Assembly: GCF_003589595.1 (NCBI RefSeq) | Contig: NW_020654422.1 | Span: 8,481,921 to 8,545,920, forward strand | Direction of reading: 5' to 3' | DNA length: 64,000 nucleotides | Origin: Hyposmocoma kahamanoa | Taxonomy: Eukaryota > Arthropoda > Insecta > Lepidoptera > Cosmopterigidae | Shown: piece by piece, positions 58,601 through 64,000 of the stretch | How the letters are laid out: each line of letters begins with the position of its first letter | Numbering within the stretch: position 1 is the first letter of the stretch | Notes under the pieces: model-generated | What the model was told of the DNA's origin: nothing | Database searches by the model: none | What the model saw: the letters and a program-made list of their open reading frames with translations, nothing else | Translations under genes and position numbers: made by a program

Positions 58601-61600
58601 AATGGATTATTTCAAGAGCTAAACCAAAAATATATAAAAATAGACAAATCGGTGACACATGAATAGCGCTGAAAAATGAAATAGTTACAAACATTCAGAA
58701 CTTAAAAGGTACGAATAAACGGCAATATTTTAATCATTTATATATCTGAAAGCACGGTTAGAATACCGAAATGAATTTAAAATTAATTTTCAGCATGTTC
58801 ATCAGAGCTGACGCAATAAAAGTCTTGAGTAAACTAAAATACCTTGTTATTGAATTGAATAGAATATTAAAAGAAACTTTAAAGTTAAAAGTAAATAACC
58901 ACGTGTGTACCCATTATATTTACAAGGAAGGAAGCACAGAACTAAAATTGTTCCACAAACTTACGTTTGCAGCTGAGAAATATAGTTGCTGTGATTGGTT
59001 TAGTTCCATATTTTTCAATCTACCCTAACTCTGTAAGTTAGTTCTATATTAATACTGCCATGTTTGTGTAGTAATTAGATCGTATTTCCAATGTAAATAA
59101 ACTCATAGTGTTGAGTTGTCATAGAATATAGTCGCTCCTTTTGTCTAAATATGGCGTGAGGTTATTTTCCTTGGAGTGCGGTATAATTTGAATACGAACT
59201 AATATACTGTCTTAACTTGCATGGTAAGGCTGGAATTAAAATGACATTGATAAAGCTGAATGAAGAACAGACAATGTAAAAGGTCAATCGAGGCAGTCAA
59301 CGCAATAGTCGAGTAAGTCCATGCAATGCATACAGAAGATAAGGGATTTAAAATTATTTAAATATAATTAAACCGTAAAAATATAAAAACCATATATCAT
59401 TTTTTTATTACGTGAAAATAGCATCCAAACAATGATTATGTACTTTAATATCATTTATAATAACATTCTAGAAATGTAAATTAAAAGTGAGTTACACCAC
59501 TTTTGCATTGATATTCAATTTATAATTTAAAATCAGTGAAATTGAGTATGTGATACAAGCCTAAATGAATTGTAATAATTATAATAATTGTCTACATATA
59601 ATGGATTATTTCAAGAGTTAAACCAAAAATATATAAAAAATTAATTAATTAATTAATTATTATTTATTTTTTAATTACTTTGTCACACCATAATTACTCT
59701 TGCAATGATACAAAATATATATAAAAAAACTATAAAATTAATGATTTTAGTGATACACATTGGATAAAAAAAACTGCTATAACTCAAAATGCAACTCCCT
59801 TCTATAATCACTCTTGCAAAGATGTTATTTTGTAATACCAATTCGTTCTACGATACTGCGCAATAACCACAATTGATTGTAAGTACTAAATTGCTGCGAC
59901 ATTATATCATGACGTGTATGTACACATATAAACCATTTATTAAAATTATAGGTAGTTTAAAGTACTTTAAGAGTCTGACTTTAATTGAACAATGTATTAA
60001 AGTCAGCGAAAAAACAAATGACGCTATTCTTCCGAAATCTCATTACTAAGCTGAGATGTAGAAAACGAACTTTGACTTAGACAAAGCAAAAATGGCGAGA
60101 TAAGCAAGTATTTCTTATTTACAAAACTAACTTTGCCTAAGTTTAAGGGCGCGTTCCATTACGTCGTGACGATAGATAGTCGTGCAGTTTAAAGTGTCGT
60201 AGCTTGTATATTTAAATGAAGTTGTTCACGCATAGAACAACACGATTAACTGGCCTTCACGACTTTTTTGAAGTTACGACGACAGACTATTGTGACAATG
60301 GGAAGAGCTAGAACGACAGTCGCCCAACGACAAATAAAACGTTACAACATAGTGGGAACGCGTCTTAAGAAGAAATGACGAAGTAAACATAAAGTTTTAT
60401 TTCATTTCTTGCTCAAACTTGGTCAGCCGTAAGAAAAGATTTTGAAACGATTTAGATTGTCAATAAAAGTGTTGATAAATAATATAGATAAATAAAATAA
60501 ATTAACTAAAACTGCGGTATTAAGGTTGATTACTATTTATTTAAAATTAATTAAATAAAGCACGACTTACTAGATGCGACATAAAAGTTAATTTCACGTT
60601 ATAATAAAAAGAAACATCGTAAAATGAATGTGAAAATTCAATAAGAAAATAAGTATATGAGTGACTGTAATCAAATGCAAAAGCCTAGCATTGTGACGAC
60701 GTGAGACGTGAGTAAAATTAGTACTCAAGACATTTAAGAATCAAAAAGCCATAAAGTATTATTCAAGTTATGTTACCTTTTACCAACTCCACTTGCTTGT
60801 TATGATTATCTGTTAAACAATTACAAATTAATTCTATGCATTTTCGTTAAAACCTTCCTATGTGTAATCTATGTGTAAATCAGGAAGAACGATTAGCTGG
60901 TATTGACCATTATCGCAGTTACATTTATAGCTACGCCGAAATACCAGACGTATATAACCAGAAATAGAGACGAAATAAGGGCTATCCATCCCTGGTAACT
61001 CATTAGGCAAATGGGCCTTATATCACTTTTAAATATCAACTGGCGTTCACAAATTAGGAAGCTGAAATAGTACAGCGCGAACAACTGACCTGTATGTACG
61101 TCTCCGTATATTCCTACAATATTCTGTATTTATTGTAATGAAGATAATGTCTCAAACATTGGGGAACAGTTCCATTCGATGGTGTGGGAAAAACAGCAAA
61201 ACATCTGATTACAAACGAAATCACATTTAATCGGCAATTGAATATTAAATATGTATTTTTTCAATTTAGGTCTATAATAGCAAAGCTCAAGTTAAAGTGG
61301 TCGCTTTGAAGTGAAACAATTGACAACACCCATCAATTGTTTCGAATTCAGACTGGCCAAGAGGAGCTCAGTTGTCATCGTAAAGATTTGGCAGAATAGT
61401 TTTCAAACAAATTAAATGACATTTCGCTTCTATTTCTGGTAATATACTCGATGCTATAGGGATACATTACAGTTAGGATGAAATTAGTTCCCGTACCATA
61501 ATGCTGGCACCAAGCAACGTCATACCTAACATAATCGTAGATAGTTTTTTATAGTGCTCATTATTACCTTTTCGGCAGGATCTGTTGGTAGTAGCTGTGT

Positions 61601-63382
61601 TCAAAAAAGTATGGTCTGTGTCCTGAGTGTGATTCGAACCGAAGTAGTCCGAATGATTTCTGTAAACGTAAACCAAATTCTTACCAGACAAAGCCATCGA
61701 AATGCTATTTAAGCAAACTCAATCTTATTCCTTGAATTGTAAAAGACACATAAAAACGAAAACCTGAAATAACCCAATATAACTCATTTATTAAATTGAA
61801 AGTGATTCAGCATGGTTCAGCAAAATATATCAAATAATTTCCTACATGAGAGTTATACAGGTACGCAAAATTCGTAGAAAAATTTAATTTGAATTTAGAG
61901 CCGATTTTATCACAAAAACGTTTCTCACCCGCTGTTCCCACTGCTACAGGAAAAACCTCTGTTGACTTTACCGACAGTTTTCTCAGAGTTCTCGTTCAAC
62001 TGATCTACAAAGACCTCGCGATGTTTCTGAAGATAGTTGTGTATGTTCCCAAATTTGCAGTACTCGACTATCACGATCAGCTCGCCTGCAAATATAGACA
62101 TGATTTCATGTTTAATACGCTATAAACGCACATATAATGTCATATACCGTATCATATCTGTACACAAAACAACACAAGTACGTCTCCATTATACTTGTTA
62201 AAAAAATAAAGAAGAATGTTACTTATGCAACATTTATTAACAAGCCAGACACTGTTTTTCATAAAGGAATTCGTTGTTGGAATGATAAAGAGTTACAAAA
62301 ATGCAAAAAAAAAGGCCATATTCAGTCAACAGCGTGTTATGTTCTGTAATTATATTTGATTGAAACACGTCACAAATAATACGAGATAATTAATCAAAAT
62401 ATGTCAAGTAATACTCGATGAGTCACACTCGTAAGGCCCGTCTACTCGGTCAAGGTCCATCACACAGAAACTTGTAAACATGTAAACGGGTGTAAATAGC
62501 TTGCACAAGTTGACTCGCGATGAATGTGTTTTTAAAAAAATGTCAACAGCTTTAGCGTTCAAGATCGACTTGTTATGAAAATCGCCCTAGATGTGTGGAG
62601 CTCCTTATTGATTTGTTATACCTAAATTTGTCAAATTATTATTTTTCTTTAAGCAATTTGTCACTATAATTACTTATAAAATAAAAAAAGATCAAAGAAT
62701 CTTTCCTCAAGTAATGTCTATTTACTTATAACTTTCTCAAAGAAAAATAGGGCAAATGTTCAATTTTACAATTAGCAGTGGCCAGCATTTGTTAACGCAC
62801 ACAGTTTTTAATGGCAATAATAATAAAATACAGAAATAGAGTTGACAAAGTACTTAAGAATGTGTCCTAGGTACTGAGTAGAACGGTTCATAATGTTGAC
62901 CGTAGTCATTAGTTAGACAGGATCATTTTTATAGGACAATGTGGTGGCTATAAAATTTATTGAAATGGAAATAGCATTTTATATTGAATAGGGAAGACAT
63001 TACTGTACGGGTAATTTTCAGGTTAGTTTTCTGTACCTAATTTCGGTGGCATGAAATATGAAACAATACCATAGAAATTATATAAAGAAACCATACCTGA
63101 AAATTGCCCATCCAGAATTATATTCCGTTATTTGTGTAGCTATAAGTCGTAACTTACGTTTTCCAACGTTCTTGGTACACGCGCCCAACAAATTGACGAT
63201 ATTGATGTGTTTTCCCAAATGTACCATAATCTTCAGCTCAGAAGCGAGCGCCTTTATATACATGTTGTCAGCTGTCTTCTTCACCATCTTCACAGCGACT
63301 GTGGTGGTCTCCTCAGCGTTGATAATGCCTCTTGCTTCAGCTTTATATACGACACCGAATGCTCCGGCTCCTAATTGCTTAC
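49210..63382 (-). CDS. Pvr: PDGF/VEGF-receptor-type tyrosine kinase, 3' part (eight exons)
   Basis: A membrane receptor kinase for PVF-type growth factors in insects (family knowledge). Exons on the minus strand are 63382-63158, 62085-61972, 56699-56545, 55938-55816, 55039-54870, 54724-54580, 51311-51137 and 49622-49210. All phases join cleanly. The kinase has a GAGAFG nucleotide loop, VAVK lysine, [10 protein letters not shown] helix C with [11 protein letters not shown] (typical of PDGFR/VEGFR), a hinge at [12 protein letters not shown], a kinase insert, HGDLAARN catalytic loop, [20 protein letters not shown] and the terminal RPSF. LAIE replaces the usual APE word. The tail is Tyr-rich with several YxxM motifs. 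The extracellular, membrane and juxtamembrane parts lie outside the window. Torso- or FGFR-type kinases are less likely because of the insert and the helix C sequence. Confidence 0.85.
50160..50467 (-). repeat. SINE-like family A in a Pvr intron
   Basis: It runs from AGTGACGGGACGAACAAGTC, through a slightly altered core (GAACTTTAAATCACAAAGAT), to CACAAGGAGCTCTACTCCTA. Confidence 0.75.
50470..51136. other. Pvr intron sequence, nothing recognised
   Basis: AT-rich with a short (TA)n at about 50610. Confidence 0.4.
51137..51311 (-). CDS. Pvr: Pvr exon: proximal cytoplasmic tail
   Basis: 58 codons plus one base. It contains [17 protein letters not shown] with a YVDM site (51287-51276) and YLAM (51251-51240), plus YVNDYVNF, a Tyr-x-Asn site. 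The acceptor is TCTTCCACTAG, the donor GTGAGA. Confidence 0.85.
51972..53040 (-). pseudogene. decayed mariner transposon, copy 2, in a Pvr intron
   Basis: The ends are inverted repeats: GGCGCACTATAAGTTTCAGG at 51972 and the reverse of GGAAATTTATAGCGCGCCC near 53020-53040. On the minus strand from about 52891 it shows [13 protein letters not shown], then EFKRGR-type and [17 protein letters not shown] words, matching copy 1 at 9035-10090. The central and C-terminal transposase is deleted between about 52060 and 52080, and a LINE end is inserted at 52338-52624. Confidence 0.8.
52338..52624 (+). mobile_element. 5'-truncated LINE 3' end nested in the mariner copy
   Basis: The mariner text breaks after CTGTCTGTTTTG and resumes with TTTTGATCAAATGGCGCAC. 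The 287 bases between end in AATAAACTATTTGACTTTGA, a (TTTGAC)n tail typical of some LINEs. TTTTG on both sides is a likely target duplication. No coding part remains. Confidence 0.7.
53041..54255. other. Pvr intron sequence, nothing coding recognised
   Basis: AT-rich. A block at 53698-53728 is inverted relative to 51833-51889 (see findings). Confidence 0.4.
54256..54478 (-). repeat. SINE-like family A in the Pvr gene
   Basis: The copy lies about 100 bases beyond a Pvr exon, with AGCGGGACCAACAAGTCGTG, the AGAGCTTTAAATTACACAGA core and CTGCTTGGTGGCAGAAAC end. Confidence 0.7.
54580..54724 (-). CDS. Pvr: Pvr exon: end of kinase C-lobe
   Basis: One base plus 48 codons. It encodes [20 protein letters not shown], the conserved RPSF word and [13 protein letters not shown]. 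The acceptor is TATGTTTAG, the donor GTAAGT. Confidence 0.9.
54870..55039 (-). CDS. Pvr: Pvr exon: activation segment end and C-lobe
   Basis: 56 codons plus two bases, from [18 protein letters not shown] through [20 protein letters not shown] to [12 protein letters not shown] stands where most kinases have APE. Confidence 0.9.
55075..55368 (-). repeat. SINE-like family A in a Pvr intron
   Basis: GACACGTCAAACAAGTCGTG through CACTCAGAGTTTTATACCGC to CACAAGGAGCACTACTGCTA. It is a more diverged copy. Confidence 0.7.
55816..55938 (-). CDS. Pvr: Pvr exon: catalytic loop and DFG
   Basis: 41 codons in phase 0 on both sides. It starts [16 protein letters not shown] and includes [16 protein letters not shown] with the activation-loop Tyr residues. 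Acceptor ATCTTTCAG, donor GTAAGT. His-Gly-Asp instead of His-Arg-Asp in the catalytic loop is a feature seen in some receptors of this group. Confidence 0.9.
56031..56445. mobile_element. MITE with GCATCGC-rich interior, in a Pvr intron
   Basis: The start TAAGAGTGGTTACACACGGC matches the reverse complement of the end, TAAGAGCGGTTACACACGGC, and goes on to GATTTTTAGCAGCGATGC-like words. The interior has many TTGCATCGC and TGCATCGC units. A TA target duplication is likely. It has no coding capacity. The interior is much more CpG-rich than the intron around it. Confidence 0.75.
56545..56699 (-). CDS. Pvr: Pvr exon: kinase insert and start of C-lobe
   Basis: Two bases plus 51 codons. The insert part has [18 protein letters not shown] with three Tyr, then [20 protein letters not shown]. 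The acceptor CTCTGCTTCAG was chosen because it keeps phase with the GTAAAG donor at 61972. A second AG six bases further in, at TATCAG, would drop two residues. Confidence 0.85.
56700..57295. other. Pvr intron sequence, nothing recognised
   Basis: AT-rich DNA within the largest Pvr intron in the window (56700-61971). Confidence 0.4.
57296..57492 (-). repeat. tRNA-derived SINE (family B)
   Basis: On the minus strand it has AGGTCCCAGGTTCGATTCCC (B-box), the family body with GCATGGCACCCGC-like words (here altered) and a long TTATTATTATTATT tail at the low-coordinate end. The A-box end is cut off. Confidence 0.8.
57555..58460 (-). pseudogene. LINE 3' end with polymerase remnants
   Basis: On the minus strand from about 58450 the translation shows a degenerate polymerase end: [10 protein letters not shown], then [20 protein letters not shown] and [10 protein letters not shown], with stops. 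It is followed by an untranslated stretch and an (ATT)n tail at 57555-57590. The ERAQRAV and VRQLF words resemble the region after the catalytic box of Jockey-type LINEs. It lies antisense to nothing and parallel to Pvr. Confidence 0.6.
58461..60142. other. Pvr intron sequence, no supported feature
   Basis: An 85-codon open frame at 58771-59028 (plus strand) has no signal, splice or domain evidence and is left out. A TTAATTAA run lies at about 59640. Otherwise AT-rich. Confidence 0.4.
60143..60368. mobile_element. TTAA-type MITE in a Pvr intron
   Basis: TTAA on both sides (60143-60146 and 60365-60368) flanks inverted ends GGGCGCGTTCCATTACGTCG and GACGCGTTCCCACTATGTTG. TTAA duplication is typical of piggyBac-type transposition, so this is probably a piggyBac-dependent non-autonomous element (inference). 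The interior is rich in CGAC/GTCG words. Confidence 0.75.
60893..61697 (-). CDS. possible nested two-exon membrane protein gene
   Basis: Not recognised. Exon A 61697-61526 (57 codons plus one base) and exon B 61089-60893 (two bases plus 64 codons and stop) join through a GTATGA donor and a TACATACAG acceptor, preserving the frame, to give 122 residues. The N-terminal half is polar and Asn/Thr-rich with three N-x-S/T sites (NHS, NHT, NRS). The C-terminal half has two hydrophobic segments, [12 protein letters not shown] and [23 protein letters not shown] lies in frame just upstream of the ATG. The gene would sit inside a Pvr intron on the same strand. Instead it could be two chance frames or part of a longer unseen gene. 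Confidence 0.3.
61972..62085 (-). CDS. Pvr: Pvr exon: hinge and start of kinase insert
   Basis: Two bases, 37 codons, one base. It encodes [20 protein letters not shown] and [17 protein letters not shown]. The donor GTAAAG gives phase 1 and fits the next exon. A stronger-looking donor, GTGAGA at 61931, leaves phase 2 and does not fit any nearby acceptor. Confidence 0.85.
62086..63157. other. Pvr intron sequence, nothing recognised
   Basis: AT-rich, no repeat family of this window found inside. Confidence 0.4.
63158..63382 (-). CDS. Pvr: Pvr exon: kinase N-lobe
   Basis: Two bases, 74 codons, one base. It encodes [53 protein letters not shown] and [11 protein letters not shown]. The acceptor is ATTTCATAG. 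The next exon upstream lies beyond the window. Confidence 0.9.
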
Positions 63383-63689
63383 CTATGAAATTGTGACAAG
63401 TTATTGAAGCAAGTAAATATTCGTGTGAAGCAAGAACCAACAGCTAAACAAATCTAATCGTCATATCAATATTTTCACTAGATCTATGTATTGTTGTTCT
63501 CTTATCACGCCGTTTTAATGAATAGAGCTGTTAAAGTATGTAGTTATTGTATTTAAAACGATTAAACTCTAGTATCTTTATCAATGCATTATACTTCTAT
63601 AGCCGACTTGCTCTAGCATGCGTGGTGATTATGACAAACAATTATTTTTGTGAAAAATTACTCATTGCTATCTATTTTTAAGATACCTA
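63383..63689. other. Pvr intron sequence, nothing recognised
   Basis: No exon with kinase or juxtamembrane character is seen up to the window edge. Confidence 0.4.
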
Positions 63690-63978
63690 TCGGGACAAAC
63701 TAGTCATGCACTTGATTTTAAGCGACACGCTTGTCCATATCAGTTGTAGTGCCACTCAGAGCTTTAAATCGCAAAGATGTGAGGGACCCTGTCACTCTAA
63801 GACTTAAATTGGCAAGTCTCATATGCCTGTCATTTCATCAGCACCTTTACCCTTCAAAACTGGAACACAGTAATGCTGCTGTACTTCTCACGTTATTACT
63901 GTTTGGTGGCAATAATAGGTAAGGTGGCATTACCTGAACGAACTCTTTCACAAGGGAACTCTACTGCTGTTAAAATTT
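63690..63978 (-). repeat. SINE-like family A at the right edge
   Basis: ATCGGGACAAACTAGTCATG, then the AGAGCTTTAAATCGCAAAGA core, CACCTTTACCCTTCAAAACT and CACAAGGGAACTCTACTGCT. It lies in a Pvr intron. Confidence 0.75.
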
Positions 63979-64000
63979 TACGCATTATGTGTAAAACTTA

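Noticed and set aside
58771..59028. 85-codon frame in a Pvr intron
   Set aside because: No signal peptide, domain or splice evidence; AT-rich composition allows chance frames.
63386..63440. Extending the Pvr N-lobe exon upstream to an apparent start near 63440
   Set aside because: A good acceptor (ATTTCATAG) lies at 63383 and the extra residues do not resemble a juxtamembrane region.
1..64000. CRISPR array, rRNA genes or phage-like modules
   Set aside because: No regularly spaced identical repeats with unique spacers, no rRNA-like sequence and no prokaryotic gene organisation were seen.

Overview
This window is a piece of an AT-rich animal nuclear genome, most likely from a moth or butterfly (Lepidoptera). 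The evidence is short exons with GT-AG introns, poly(A)-type 3' ends, no bacterial operon structure, many tRNA-derived SINEs with internal B-box motifs, a roughly 300-base SINE-like repeat typical of Lepidoptera, mariner and TTAA-type elements, and a CR1-like LINE whose ORF1 ends in a baculovirus FP-like C-terminal domain. One 10-N assembly gap lies inside that LINE.

There are few genes. (1) At 49210-63382 on the minus strand, eight consecutive 3' exons encode the split tyrosine kinase domain and cytoplasmic tail of a PDGF/VEGF-receptor-type receptor tyrosine kinase (Pvr-like). The 5' part of the gene lies beyond the right edge. (2) Three small secreted-peptide genes lie on the plus strand at 14265-14924, 36312-37408 and 38933-40330. 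They share a plan: a signal peptide and low-complexity linker in exon 1, a phase-0 exon 2 of 33, 33 or 66 bases (multiples of 11 codons), and a short terminal helix-like exon 3. I do not recognise the family. (3) A possible nested two-exon membrane-protein gene lies at 60893-61697 inside a Pvr intron.

Layout: 1-13 kb is repeats and nested DNA elements with no supported gene. 14-15 kb is peptide gene 1. 16.8-21.2 kb is a nearly full-length, broken CR1-like LINE. 21-25.9 kb is repeats. 25.9-29.1 kb is a young gag-only LTR retrotransposon with near-identical LTRs, a GTAC target duplication and a substituted protease active site. 29.5-35 kb is polymerase relics, tRNA-like repeats and simple repeats. 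36.2-49.9 kb is a direct tandem segmental duplication holding peptide genes 2 and 3 and the last Pvr exon. 49.2-63.4 kb is Pvr, with introns full of SINEs, MITEs, a mariner copy and LINE fragments.

The most notable observation is reciprocal decay after the tandem duplication. Copy 1 (36.2-42.7 kb) keeps intact peptide genes and a dead Pvr terminal exon. Copy 2 (43.5-49.9 kb) keeps the working Pvr terminal exon and dead peptide-gene remnants. A patch of about 500 bases over the Pvr exon is far more similar between copies than the flanks, which suggests gene conversion. Peptide genes 1 and 2 also share an identical TATATAAG box 46-47 bases before the ATG.
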